NCBI GenBank assembly: GCA_016222825.1
Contig: JACRQF010000011.1
Span: forward strand, 1-64,000
DNA length: 64,000 bases
Direction of reading: 5' to 3'
Source: Verrucomicrobiota bacterium
GTDB lineage: Bacteria > Verrucomicrobiota > Verrucomicrobiia > CAIQCK01
A program made the position numbers and the translations under genes. Positions within the stretch are counted from its first letter, which is position 1; each line of letters opens with the position of its first letter. Below, in pieces: positions 23,941-34,100 of the stretch. The notes below the pieces were generated by a model. That model searched no databases and was not told where the DNA came from. It saw only the letters and a list, made by a program, of their open reading frames with translations.

Positions 23941-26900
23941 CTATTTCGGTCTCGACGACGCAGGCGCTGGTTCGGGAAGTTCCTTGATGCCGAAACGCTG
24001 ATGCAGGATGGCCAGCGCGTGCGGCGTCTGGCGGATGTCCATGATGAAGTCCTTGCCGGCCTTGGCGGTGGAGCGAAGGGCGCGGCCCAGCGAATCGAAG
24101 AGCAAAGCTTTGAGCGCGGGGTCGCGGTCGAGCGTGCAGGCGTAGGCGAGGCCGCTGGACACCAGGAAGTCGGTGCCGCCGTTGCCCCTGCCTTTGTCAA
24201 AGGTGGGGCAGGTGTCTATGTAGCGGAACCCGTGCGTCTCGTGGTTCCAGGAGTATTTCTCCAGCCAGTGCGCAGAGTGGACGATGCACTGCTTGACCTC
24301 GCGCGATGGGGCGACGGCATCGAACATCATCAGGCCGTTGAGCAGCACGCCGGTGGCAAACGCCTTGCCGCCGGGATGCGACGGCTGATGGAGGCACTCC
24401 GGCGGGCCGTGCTTGAGGTTCCAGTCGCCGCGCTCGGTTTGTTTCGCGATGATCTTCTCGACGTAGAGCCGGGCGGCGTTCAGAAAGAACGGATTGCTGG
24501 TGGCCTCGTAGGCGGCGACGGCGTTCATCAGCGGCCAGCCGGCGCCGCGCTCGATGCCGAAGCTGAAGTTGCGGGTCATGTAGGCGGCCTGCGCGGCGCA
24601 AGCCATCCCGGCAACTTCCCGATAGTGGCGCTCGCCAGTCAGAAAACCGACGCGGAAGTTGCCCGGCTGGAAGATGTGGCCGCCGGCGTCAATCGCTCCG
24701 GCAACGAACGGGTTGGGGCGCTTGACGTCGCTGAGGCCGAACACGTTGCCGAGCCGCTGGAACTGCGGGTCGCTCATGTCGAAGAAGCCGCCGACGTGGC
24801 CGACGGAGTGGGCATAGACGCGGCCCGGCGTGCGCGCCTGCCACGGATAGTGGACGGTGTCTATGTCCGTGCTGTGGCGCGTGGCTTCCTCGGCGCGGCG
24901 GAGCCATTTCATCTCGCCGGTGCGGATGAACTGCAACGCCAGCGCGCCCATCATGTCATATTCGTGGTTGCCCCAGTTGAAATGCCGCTCGCCGTGCCAG
25001 TCGCCGAAGTTCATCCAGCCGTATTCGCGCTTCTGCTGCCGGTTCCTCTCCAGTTGTGCAAAACCGTCATCGGCCATCCACTCGTAGCTGTCGAAGACTC
25101 CCGGCTGGCGCGGCTCGACGACGCCGAACACGCCGCTGTCGCAGTAGTGTTGCGGCGACGCGACGGCGAAGAGCGGGTTGTTCGCCCACGTAGCGAACTT
25201 GCCAGCATCGTCGCCGCCAAACCGCGCGTAAATATCCGTGGTGAACTCCAGCCCGCGCTTCACGCGATACTGGCCGCGGTCGTAACAGTAATAGAGCCGG
25301 ATGAGATCCTCGGTGCGCTGTGATTCCTTCGCGAAGGCGTCCGCGGGCAGCGGGGGCAGCACGCGAATGTGGAGACCATCGGGTTTGATGGCAATGCCTT
25401 TCGGATAAAGCTGCCAGAAATCCTTAACAACGGCCTCGATGCGATGCTTGCCATCCGTCACTGTGGCCCAACCAGCCGATTGTTTGCCGCGTGTCTGCTG
25501 GCCGTTCGCCGACACGGTGAAGTGATCGTCCTGGTTTTGCAGCAACACCATTCCGCTGTCATCCTTTATCTCGGCGGCAGGAGCGCCATCGAACGCGCCG
25601 CGAACAGGTCCGCTGGCGGCGAGGGGAATGCGAAAGCCGGCGGCTTGCAGGTTGGTCAACACCGCGTTGGTCGCGTTGTTGCCAATCGTCCAACTGAGGC
25701 GCACCCACGGCTGGCCGGCGCAGACTAAGTAGCGCGCCCGCCAGCGGAACAACTTCGCGCCATCTTCAGCCACGAAGTCACCTTCGGCTCGCACAACGGC
25801 GCGGATTGGGCCGCGCTCTTCGATCATGACGTCATCCGGCTTGCCGAGGAAGTAAGCCTTGCCGTTCGCGTCAAGAATGCGCCCGTTGCCGCCCTTCGGC
25901 TCGCCCACGGATGGCAAGCCGTCGAAGACCGCGAACTTCTCCTTGCCGACGCGAAGCGACAGCGGGCCGTTCTTTACAATCACAGTGTCAGCGTCCTCGT
26001 GGATGCCAACGGTTTGTGATGGGGGCGTGGCCTCAGTGCCCCGACAGATTTGCAGTTGTAACTTCACGGCATCGCGCGCGGTGTCGGTGCAGAAGCTGAG
26101 TTGCAGCCACTTCACACTCCCGTCGGGCCAGAATGCCGTCGCCTCGAACTGCGCCGGCACTTGTTTGCCTGATGCGTCGAAGAGGCGCGCGTGTTCCGCG
26201 GAGGCCAAAGCTCCTCTGGCGAATGGCACGCCGCTGGTGACGGGCCAGTTTTTGCGCGGCGCGTCGGTCGGCTCGGTGACGGCCAACTCGACGGTGTGCG
26301 GCTTCGACCGCCTGATGCGCGGCTGTTGCCCGGCGATGAACTTCACGGGGGCTGCGGTCGCGCCGAGGCATCGGATGCGGGCTTCATAACGCGTGTTTGC
26401 GGACAAGCCTGTCAAGGCAACGCGATGGTTGCGCTGGTCGCTTTCGGTTTCGGTGAACTCGCGGCCGTCGCACTCGACAACGGCGGCGGGCGTCGGCTCG
26501 CTGCTGATCCAGGAGATCTGGGTTGAACCGTCAGCAAGCGTGAACGCGGCCAGTTGGCTCAGCGTCGGTGGCACGAAAGGCACGAGGCGGATGTAATCGT
26601 AATAGGCCGAGCCGATGTTGGCGGGGTTTGCGTGGCGGTCGTCCGCCCAGAGATCGAACGCGCCGTCCTTGATGTCGTGGACGCCGAGATCGGTTTCACC
26701 GCCCGCGGACTTCAGCCACGTCCTGCCGGCATCGAGCGAGTAGGCGAGGGGACGCGTCGTTCCGCCAAGCCAGGCGCGATAGAGGCCGCGCGGGATGCCG
26801 GTGATGTGCGTGTGCAGCACCGGCGCGCCTTCCTCCGGCGTGGCGCGGTCGCGCTCGATCTTCGGCGTGGTGAGCGACGCGTCGCGCGAGCGTTTGCCTT

Positions 26901-27093
26901 TGCCTTCGGTGGTCCAAAGCCGCCACTTCGTCGCGGAGACTTGGTTGGTCAGCCAATCGCGCGGTGTGGACCAGTCCTCGGCTTCGTAGATGAAGCCGGC
27001 CAGCCCGCGGAAATGGGCGTTGGTGTTTTGGGCAAAGCAGAACGCGGCGCAGAAGTTCGCAGCGGCGAGGAAAGCGAGGCAGAGGCGTTTCAT
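23941..27093 (-). CDS. Large secreted RIFT-barrel lyase-like protein (exo-rhamnogalacturonan lyase/YetA-like)
   Basis: 1050 residues from ATG 27093, giving signal peptide MKRLCLAFLAAANFCAAFCFA. Residues about 25-180 form a carbohydrate-binding-like beta domain (FIYEAEDWSTPRDW, WADDRHANPANIGSAYYDYIRL). A fibronectin III-like domain follows (TQISWISSEPTPAAVVE, LSANTRYEARIR). Then comes the PcRGLX/YetA N-terminal RIFT barrel (WPVTSGVPFARGAL, ARLFDASGKQVPAQFEAT, FWPDGSVKWLQLSF) and a large alpha/alpha toroid (FNWGNHEYDMMGALALQFI, GHVGGFFD). PL26 enzymes with this architecture cut the rhamnogalacturonan I backbone, which fits the rhamnosidase traces nearby; substrate is inferred. Confidence 0.8.
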   Translation of the reverse strand: MKRLCLAFLAAANFCAAFCFAQNTNAHFRGLAGFIYEAEDWSTPRDWLTNQVSATKWRLWTTEGKGKRSRDASLTTPKIERDRATPEEGAPVLHTHITGIPRGLYRAWLGGTTRPLAYSLDAGRTWLKSAGGETDLGVHDIKDGAFDLWADDRHANPANIGSAYYDYIRLVPFVPPTLSQLAAFTLADGSTQISWISSEPTPAAVVECDGREFTETESDQRNHRVALTGLSANTRYEARIRCLGATAAPVKFIAGQQPRIRRSKPHTVELAVTEPTDAPRKNWPVTSGVPFARGALASAEHARLFDASGKQVPAQFEATAFWPDGSVKWLQLSFCTDTARDAVKLQLQICRGTEATPPSQTVGIHEDADTVIVKNGPLSLRVGKEKFAVFDGLPSVGEPKGGNGRILDANGKAYFLGKPDDVMIEERGPIRAVVRAEGDFVAEDGAKLFRWRARYLVCAGQPWVRLSWTIGNNATNAVLTNLQAAGFRIPLAASGPVRGAFDGAPAAEIKDDSGMVLLQNQDDHFTVSANGQQTRGKQSAGWATVTDGKHRIEAVVKDFWQLYPKGIAIKPDGLHIRVLPPLPADAFAKESQRTEDLIRLYYCYDRGQYRVKRGLEFTTDIYARFGGDDAGKFATWANNPLFAVASPQHYCDSGVFGVVEPRQPGVFDSYEWMADDGFAQLERNRQQKREYGWMNFGDWHGERHFNWGNHEYDMMGALALQFIRTGEMKWLRRAEEATRHSTDIDTVHYPWQARTPGRVYAHSVGHVGGFFDMSDPQFQRLGNVFGLSDVKRPNPFVAGAIDAGGHIFQPGNFRVGFLTGERHYREVAGMACAAQAAYMTRNFSFGIERGAGWPLMNAVAAYEATSNPFFLNAARLYVEKIIAKQTERGDWNLKHGPPECLHQPSHPGGKAFATGVLLNGLMMFDAVAPSREVKQCIVHSAHWLEKYSWNHETHGFRYIDTCPTFDKGRGNGGTDFLVSSGLAYACTLDRDPALKALLFDSLGRALRSTAKAGKDFIMDIRQTPHALAILHQRFGIKELPEPAPASSRPK

Positions 27094-27122
27094 GGTTGGC
27101 GAGGTTGTAGCATTCGCGCCCC

Positions 27123-27176
27123 TAAAAATCCAGCGGGCCAACCCGCCTTCCGACAGCGTCGGCGCGAGTTGGCCCG
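27123..27176 (-). terminator. Rho-independent terminator of the HU gene
   Basis: Downstream of the HU stop on the minus strand, a 9-bp stem (CGGGCCAAC at 27134-27142 with GTTGGCCCG at 27168-27176) is followed by a run of five T. Confidence 0.7.
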
Positions 27177-27206
27177 TTGGGCACAAATGTTACGCTCAGG
27201 GCGCGA

Positions 27207-27497
27207 CTACTTCTTGAGGATCGCGTCCTTGGCGGCCTTGGCGAGGCGGAACTTCACAACCTTCTTGGCCGGGACCGTAATCTCCTGGCCGGCCTTGGGG
27301 CCAAAGCGCATGACCATCTTGCGCGCCGGGCGCTGGACGAGCACGAGCTTGCCCAGTCCAGGCACGACGAAGGTGTTCTTGGCCTCTTTGTAGGCGAGGT
27401 TGGCCAGTTCTTCCATGGCGAGGGCGGCTTCCTTCTTCTTGATGCCGACCTTCTCAGCGATGGTCGCGGCGATCTGACTCTTGGTCATCTTGGGCAT
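27207..27497 (-). CDS. HU/IHF-family DNA-binding protein
   Basis: 96 residues; ATG 27497 has AAGGAG 7 nt upstream. N-terminal helices (MTKSQIAATIAEKVGIKKKEA) and beta arm (FVVPGLGKLVLVQRPARKM) match HU, including the GLGKL turn. The end is longer and more basic than E. coli HU. The typical arm proline motif (RNP) is changed to RPARKM, a variant seen in distant HU-like proteins. It shapes nucleoid DNA. It has its own terminator and probably its own promoter in 27498-27710. Confidence 0.9.
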   Translation of the reverse strand: MPKMTKSQIAATIAEKVGIKKKEAALAMEELANLAYKEAKNTFVVPGLGKLVLVQRPARKMVMRFGPKAGQEITVPAKKVVKFRLAKAAKDAILKK

Positions 27498-27710
27498 GGT
27501 CTGTCTCCTTTGTTGTTATTGTTCTTGAACCGAAATGCGGGCGGACTTTAGGCAGCGCGCGCGTGGAAATCAACATTTTCTTGCACACAATCGGGAAACA
27601 AATTGTGCGTCGGGATTGCCAGGCAGCTTGAGTTGTGGTATTTATCCGCCGGTTTGCGGCGTGGAAAAACGATGTAAAGCGGAACCAGATTTGGAACGGG
27701 AGGACAAACG

Positions 27711-28424
27711 ATGAAGGACGCGATTCGCAGGTTGCGCGAGAACGACAACCTGAGCTTGAAGCGGATGGCGGACTTGTTGATCGAAGAGGCCGTCCAGTTG
27801 ACAGGGAGCAAGATTGGCTACTTCGCAACGCTCAACAAATGGGAACACTTGCTGACGATGATCGGCTGGTCCAAGAGCGCGATGGCCATGTGCAGCATGG
27901 CGAACAAACCGATCGTCTATCCCGTGGAGAACACCGGCCTCTGGGGTGATTGCGTCCGTGAGCGCAAGGCGGTCATCACCAATGACTACAAGAACTGCGA
28001 CCGACCGACGAAAAAAGGCACTCCGGAGGGTCACGTCACCGTCAAACGCCACATGAACGTGCCGATGATGTCCGGCGAGAGCATCAGAGGCGTTCTCGGC
28101 GTCGGCAATCGGGAGAGCGATTACACCAAGGAACACGCGGCGTTGTTGCAGGCGTTTGCCAACGCCGCATGGCCGATGGTCGCGGAAGCCAAGGAGAGGG
28201 ATGAGAAGCGGAGCAAGTGTGCGTTGCAGCAGGTGTGTCCGTTCTACGGCCGCCACATTCCGATCCACGATGTCATGTATCGGGCGTATCTCGATCGGTT
28301 TTGCGAGGGCGACAGCAGGGAGTGCGCGATCTCCCAGGTAGTGCAGAAGCGCGGTTTCCTCAAAGTGCCCAAGGATCTCTATCCGAACCAGACCTTCCGC
28401 GTGGAGGAAATCCTGAAGCGGTAG
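27711..28424 (+). CDS. GAF-domain protein with cysteine-rich C-terminus
   Basis: 237 residues; GGGAGG lies 7 nt before ATG 27711. Residues about 15-165 are a GAF domain (LSLKRMADLLIEEAVQLTGSKIGYFATLN, GESIRGVLGVGNRESDYT, ALLQAFANAAWPMV). The sequence GLWGDCVRERKAVITNDY is the usual GAF centre. The last 60 residues hold CALQQVCPFYGRH and CEGDSRECAIS, which could bind a metal. No output domain such as a kinase or HTH is present, so it may sense a small molecule or redox state through protein contacts. Confidence 0.75.
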   Translation: MKDAIRRLRENDNLSLKRMADLLIEEAVQLTGSKIGYFATLNKWEHLLTMIGWSKSAMAMCSMANKPIVYPVENTGLWGDCVRERKAVITNDYKNCDRPTKKGTPEGHVTVKRHMNVPMMSGESIRGVLGVGNRESDYTKEHAALLQAFANAAWPMVAEAKERDEKRSKCALQQVCPFYGRHIPIHDVMYRAYLDRFCEGDSRECAISQVVQKRGFLKVPKDLYPNQTFRVEEILKR

Positions 28425-28438
28425 TAGCCGGTTCAACT

Positions 28439-29884
28439 TCAGTGTTGAGGCGGCGCGGCGCCCGTGTTTGCCTCCCAGCCGCCGCCGAGCGCCTTGATCA
28501 AGCCCACCGTCGCAACACAACGCTCGCCCTGCAACCGCACCACGGCACGGTTGCGGTCGAACGCAGCGCTCTGGGCCGCCGCCACTTCCAGATAGGTGAC
28601 GAGGCCGGCGCGGTAGCGGTTGTTGGCGATCTCCTGTGTGCGACGGGCGGAGACGAGCGCGGCGGTTTCGGCGTCGAGCTGCTTGGCAAGGTAACGCTGC
28701 GCAGCAAGCTGGTCCTCGATTTCCTGGAAGGCGGCCAGCACCGTGTCGCGATAACGGGCGACGGTTTCGTCGTAGGCGGCGCGCGCGGCGGCGAGTTGCG
28801 CGGTGTTGCGCCCGCCGGTGAAGATGGGGAGTTCCAGTGTCGGTCCGACGGCCCAGAGGTGGCTCGGCCAGTTGAACACCGTGCCAGCGTTGACCGACTG
28901 AAGCCCCGCAAGGCCGTTGAACACGAGTCGCGGGAAGAACGCGCTCTTGGCGACGCCAATGTCGGCGTTGGCGGCGGCCATCTGGCGCTCGGCGGCGGCG
29001 ATGTCGGGCCGGCGCTCGAGCAACTCGCTCGGCATGGTTGGTGGAACGGTGGGCGGTGGCCGCAACTGCGTGGGATTCGCCGTCGTAGCAAACGTCATCG
29101 CGGGCTGGCCGCAGAGCGTCGCGAGGGCGTGCGCGAGTTTCGCGCGCTGAAGTTGCAGCGCGGGAAGCTGCCCCTCGGCGGTGCGAAGCTGCGTCTCCGC
29201 CTCGGAGACATCGAGATCGGAGGCGACGCCGCCCTTGCGGCGGTTGCGCGTCAGTTCAAGCGAGCGATGGAAGGTCGTGATGGTGTCGGCAACCAGCGCC
29301 AGTTCCGCGTCGAAGGCGCGCAACGCAAAATAGTCGGCGGCGACCGCGCCCTGGATGGCGAGCCTGACCGCCTCAACATCGTCAGCGGACGCGTCGAGCC
29401 GCGCGCCAGCGGCTTCGGTCTGGCGGCGAATGCGACCCCAAAGGTCCGGTTCCCAGCTCATCTCCAGCGGCACCGTGAACGTGCTGAAGTTGAACGCTTC
29501 GCCCGCGGGCTGTCCCGACTGCGGCGCGTTCTTGCTCGTGCGCTGGCGCTTCACCGAGCCAGCGAAAGACAGTTGCGGGAAGAAATCGGAGCGCGCGATG
29601 TCCACGAGCGCGCGGGCCTGGTTGAAACGCGCGACCGCGGCGGCGAGGCTCTCGTTGTCGGTGGTGGCGGCTTGTTCCAGACGGTTGAGTTCCGGGTCGC
29701 TGAAGATATCCCACCACACGCCGCGCGGCAGGTGCGCCGAGGGCTGGGCGGTTTTCCATTCGCCTGCAAACGACTTCGGCAACGGTTGTGACTTCAGCGC
29801 GGCGGGACGCTCGTAGTCCGGCCCGACGGCGCAGCCGACAAGCAGCGCGCAGAGCGTGGAAATGACGGGCAGATGGGGCTTCAT
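28439..29884 (-). CDS. TolC-like outer membrane channel of an RND efflux system (NodT family)
   Basis: 481 residues. The start MKPHLPVISTLCALLVGC has a lipobox with Cys18, so it is an outer-membrane lipoprotein. Two outer-membrane-efflux repeats with long helices are visible (LEQAATTDNESLAAAVARFNQAR, RFNQARALVDIARSDFFPQL, RRPDIAAAERQMAAANADIGVAKSAFFP, NNRYRAGLVTYLEVAAAQSAA). It forms the exit duct for the adaptor and permease encoded just upstream. Its start overlaps the adaptor stop by 4 nt. Confidence 0.93.
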   Translation of the reverse strand: MKPHLPVISTLCALLVGCAVGPDYERPAALKSQPLPKSFAGEWKTAQPSAHLPRGVWWDIFSDPELNRLEQAATTDNESLAAAVARFNQARALVDIARSDFFPQLSFAGSVKRQRTSKNAPQSGQPAGEAFNFSTFTVPLEMSWEPDLWGRIRRQTEAAGARLDASADDVEAVRLAIQGAVAADYFALRAFDAELALVADTITTFHRSLELTRNRRKGGVASDLDVSEAETQLRTAEGQLPALQLQRAKLAHALATLCGQPAMTFATTANPTQLRPPPTVPPTMPSELLERRPDIAAAERQMAAANADIGVAKSAFFPRLVFNGLAGLQSVNAGTVFNWPSHLWAVGPTLELPIFTGGRNTAQLAAARAAYDETVARYRDTVLAAFQEIEDQLAAQRYLAKQLDAETAALVSARRTQEIANNRYRAGLVTYLEVAAAQSAAFDRNRAVVRLQGERCVATVGLIKALGGGWEANTGAAPPQH

Positions 29885-31062
29885 CGCGTGGCGGCGGTTT
29901 GCGATGGCCCGGAGACGCGGACGGTGGCGCCGGCGGTGAGCGAGTCCGAGGGATTCAGGATCACGCGGTCGGTGGGCGTGAGTCCTTCGATCACCTCGAC
30001 GGCTTTGCCGAAATCGCGGCCGAGTTTGATGTTGCGCAGCGCCACCTTGCCGTCGGGGCTGACGAGGCCGACCTGCATCCCCTCGCCGCGGAACAGCAGC
30101 GCGTTGGACGGCAGCGTCAACGCCGTGGTGGACCTCGCCTCGATGAACCGGACCTGCGCGTAGCTGCCGGCGAGAAGCTCGCCGCGCGCGTTGTCGAGGG
30201 ACAGCTCGGTGAGCAGCGTCCGCGAGTCGGCGTCCACCGCGCCGGCGGTGCGGACGACCTTTGCTTGGAACTTCCGGCCCGGCAGTTCCGGAAACGTCAC
30301 CTCCGCGCTCTGGCCGGGGGCGACGGCGCGCACGAGGGTCTGCGGGACGGAGACGAACACCCGCAGCGTGCGCGTCTGGGCGAGTTGGAACAACTCGTGG
30401 CTGCCGCCGGCGGTGATGAGCTGGCCGGTGTCGGTCTTGCGCGCCGTGATGGTGCCGTCGAACGGCGCCACGACGCGAGCGAAGCCCTTGAGGTTCTCCA
30501 GGCGGTGGAGGTTGGCGCGCTCGGCTTCGACGGCGGCAACTTTGAGCGCGAGGTCGGCTTTCTTCTCGGCGGTTTCCTGTTCGCTGACGCTGGCGGTCTT
30601 GAGCAACTCCGTCCAGCGCGCGGCGGTGGTTTGGGCGAGCGCAAGGCCGGCCTCGGCGCGGGCCAGTTCGGCGCGGGCGCGGGCGAGATCCTGATCAAGT
30701 TCAGGCGTGTCAATCTCGGCGAGAAGCTGGCCGGCCTTGACGTTCGCGCCGATGTCCACGAGCCACCGTTTCAGGTAACCGCTGGCGCGGGCGTAGATCG
30801 GCGCCTCGACGAGGGGCTTGACCTCGGCGGGCAGGGCGATGGTGTCCTCGCGCCGGCCCGGCGCGGGCGAGACGACCGAAACGGTGGGCGTGGCCAACTC
30901 GCGGGTCTCGGTCGCGACAATCTGGCGGGCGCGCAGCCGTGGCAGGAGGCCGGCGACGAACGCGGCGGCAATCAGCAGGGCGGCGACGAAGCCGAGCCGC
31001 CCCAGCCGGACGCGCCGTGCCGGATGCGGCGCGGGCGATGGACTGTTGTGTTGCGGGTTCAT
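29881..31062 (-). CDS. RND efflux periplasmic adaptor (HlyD/AcrA family)
   Basis: 393 residues. A membrane anchor (FVAALLIAAAFVAGLL) is followed by the biotinyl-lipoyl halves (ARASGYLKRWLVDIGANVKAGQLLAEIDTP; VVAPFDGTITARKTDTGQLI) around a helical hairpin (about 120-190). The beta-barrel and membrane-proximal domains follow (LRVFVSVPQTLVRAVAPGQSAEV, LTPTDRVILNPSDSLTAGATV). It links the permease to the outer-membrane channel. It is coupled to the channel gene by a 4-nt overlap and follows the permease gene by 40 nt. Confidence 0.93.
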   Translation of the reverse strand: MNPQHNSPSPAPHPARRVRLGRLGFVAALLIAAAFVAGLLPRLRARQIVATETRELATPTVSVVSPAPGRREDTIALPAEVKPLVEAPIYARASGYLKRWLVDIGANVKAGQLLAEIDTPELDQDLARARAELARAEAGLALAQTTAARWTELLKTASVSEQETAEKKADLALKVAAVEAERANLHRLENLKGFARVVAPFDGTITARKTDTGQLITAGGSHELFQLAQTRTLRVFVSVPQTLVRAVAPGQSAEVTFPELPGRKFQAKVVRTAGAVDADSRTLLTELSLDNARGELLAGSYAQVRFIEARSTTALTLPSNALLFRGEGMQVGLVSPDGKVALRNIKLGRDFGKAVEVIEGLTPTDRVILNPSDSLTAGATVRVSGPSQTAATR

Positions 31063-31102
31063 GTTGGTTCAGGCGCGCGGTGGCGGAAAAGCGGGTTTCA
31101 TA

Positions 31103-34100
31103 TTACACGGAAGACGGGTTTTCGGCGACAGCGGGCGCGAGCGGGGACGCGGGGTTCTGCTCCCGCGACGCGACGGCCGCGCGGCGGTGCATGAAGCTGA
31201 ACACGACGGGCACGAACAGCAGCGTGGCCACCGTGGCGATGACAAGGCCGCCGATGACCGCGCGGCCCAGCGGCGCGTTCTGCTCGCCGCCTTCGCCGAG
31301 GCCGAGGCTCATCGGCAACATGCCGATCACCATCGCCAGCGCGGTCATCAGCACGGGCCTCATGCGGCCCACGCCGGATTCCAGCGCGGCGGTGATGGGA
31401 TCGAGGCCGCGGTGGAGCATGTTGCGCGCGAAGCTGACGACAAGCACCGAGTTGGCGGTGGCGACGCCGAGGCTCATGATCGCGCCCATCAACGCCGGCA
31501 CGCTCAACGTCGTCTGCGACAGGAACAACGCCCAGATGACGCCCGCCAGCGCGCCCGGCAGCGCCGTGATGATGATGAAGGGGTCGAGCCAGCTCTGGAA
31601 GTTGACGACGAGCAGCAGGTAAATGAGCGCGACGGCCATGAGCAAGCCGACGCCGAGGCCGATGTAGCTCGTGCGCATCGTGTCGGCCTGGCCGCGCAAC
31701 GTGATGTAATGGCCGCGCGGCAAATCCTTCTTTGCCTCCTCGACCAGCGGCCGGATGTCCCGCAGCACGCTGCCAAGGTCGCGGCCGCTAATGCCGCCGA
31801 AAACGTCCGTGACCGGCGCGGTGTCGTAGTGCGATGCGACGGGCACGGCGGTGGCCCGGTCGAGCGTGGCGAGGTTGGCGAGAATCTGGCCGCCGCCCTG
31901 GCCGGGCTGGGCGGTGCCGACGGGCAGGGCGTGAAGTTCGTCGAGCGAGCTGATCGCGTGCTCCGGCACACGGAAGTTGACGAGGTATTGGATGCCGTTG
32001 CTGCGGTTGAGCCAGTAGATGGGCTGGACCTGGCCGGTGCCGCTGAGGCTCAGGAGCACGCTGTTGGCCGCGTCGCGCTCGGTCAACCCCACGTCGGCGG
32101 CCTTGGTGCGGTCCACGGCGATGCGCAGCGTCGGCAAATCGGCCGGTTGATGCACGCGCACGTCCACCGCGCCGGGCACGTGGCGGATCTTCTCGGCGAG
32201 CGCGGCGGCGATGCGGCGGTTGGCGGCCTGGTCGCGGCCGGCGATCTGCACGTCGAACGGCGCGGGGAGGCCGAAGTTGAGCGTCTGGCTGACGATGTCG
32301 GCCGGCAGGAAGTAGAACACCGTGCCGGGAAACTCCCGGTTCAGCCGCGCGCGCAGCCGCCGCACGTAGCCGTCAGTGGGCGCGTGACCCGCCTTGAGCG
32401 AGACGAGGATGTCCGCGTCGGCGACGCCGATGACGCCGCTGTTGCTGTAGGTGAGGTTGATGCCGGAGGTGGAGATGCCGATGTTGTCCAGAATGCCGTG
32501 GAGTTCCTTCGGCGGGACCTCTTCGCGGATGACCGCCTCGACCTGGTCCACGAGGCGGGCGGTTTCCTCGATGCGCGTGCCGCTGCGGGCGCGCAGATGG
32601 AGCTGGAACGTGCCGGTGTCCACGTTGGGGAAGAAGTTCTCGCCGAGCTGCGTCACCAGCAGCCAGGAGGCGGCGCAGAAGAGCAGGAAGACGCCGCCGA
32701 ACGCGCCGCGCTTCTCCAGGCAGGTCGCCAGCAGCGCCCGGTAACGCTCCCGGAAGTGCAGGAACGCCCGCTCGAACCGGAGCTGGATGCGCATGAACGG
32801 GCGCACCCAGAGCGGCGCGTGGTGATGGTCGGCGTGCGTGCCGTGGAGCTTCACGCCGCGGTAGAGCCACATCACCAGCGTCGGCACCAGCGTGCGCGAG
32901 AGGAAGTAGCTGGCGAGCATCGCGAAGACCACCGCCTTGGCCAGCGGCACAAAGAGATACTTGGCCACGCCCGTCAGGAAGAACATCGGCACGAACACGA
33001 TGCAGATGCAGAGCGTGGATACGAACGCCGGCATCGTGATCTCCTGCGAGCCGATGAGGATCGCGTCCTCCACGGCGACGCCCGCCGTCATGTGGCGGTG
33101 GATGTTCTCGATCGTCACCGTCGCGTCGTCCACGAGCACGCCGACGGCCAGCGCCAGCCCGCCGAGCGTCATCAGGTTGATCGTCTCGCCCAGCGCGTAG
33201 AGCGCGGCGATGGAACTGAGCACCGCCAGCGGGATGGAGAGCGCGATGATGAGCGTGCTCCGCCACGAGCCGAGGAAGAGCAGGATCATCAACGCCGTCA
33301 GCGCGGCGGCGATGGTGCCCTCCCGCAGCACGTCGTTGATCGCCGCCCGCACGAACAGCGACTGGTCGGCAAACTCCTTCACCTCGATCTCCGGCGGCAG
33401 CGCGCTCATGATGCGGGGCATCACGGCCTTGACCCCGCGCACCACCTCCAGCGTCGAGGCCACGCCCGACTTATACACCGTCAGCAACGCCCCGCGGATG
33501 CCGTCCTGTCGGACGATGTTCCGTTGCGGCGAGTAACCGTCCCGCACCTGCGCCACGTCCCGCAGGTAGATCGTCGCGTTGCCCACCGTCTTCACGGGCA
33601 GGTCGTTGAGTTGCTCCAACATCAACGGGCTGGAGTTCAACTCAATGTTGTATTCCGTCGCCCCGATCTTCGCCGTGCCGCTGGGCAGGATGAGGTTTTG
33701 CGCGTTGATGGCGTTGACCACGTCGTTGGCGGAGAGGTTCTTGGCCTTGAGCGCCGCCAGGTCCAGGTCCACCGCCACCAGCCGCGTCTTGCCGCCGTAA
33801 GGCCACGGGATCGAAGCGCCCGGCACCACCGACAGCCCCACGCGAATCTGGTTCTGCGCATAGTCGAACAGCTCCTGTTCCGAGAGCTTCTTGCTGCTGA
33901 AGCTGTATTGGAACACCGGCACCATCGAGGCGCTGTAAGTGATCACCAGCGGCGGCGTCTGCCCCGGCGGCATGATCCGCAATAGCGTCTGGCAGATCGC
34001 CGTCACTTGCGCCACGCCCGCATCCACCGACGTGCCCGGCTGGAGGAAGACCTTGATGACGCCGAGGCCGTTGTAGGAGTTGGACTCGATGTGCTCCACG

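Noticed and set aside
30818..33985. Long plus-strand open frame (over 1000 codons) across the RND genes
   Set aside because: It is a shadow of the minus-strand adaptor and permease, rich in His, Arg and Asp as expected for antisense of GC-rich genes.
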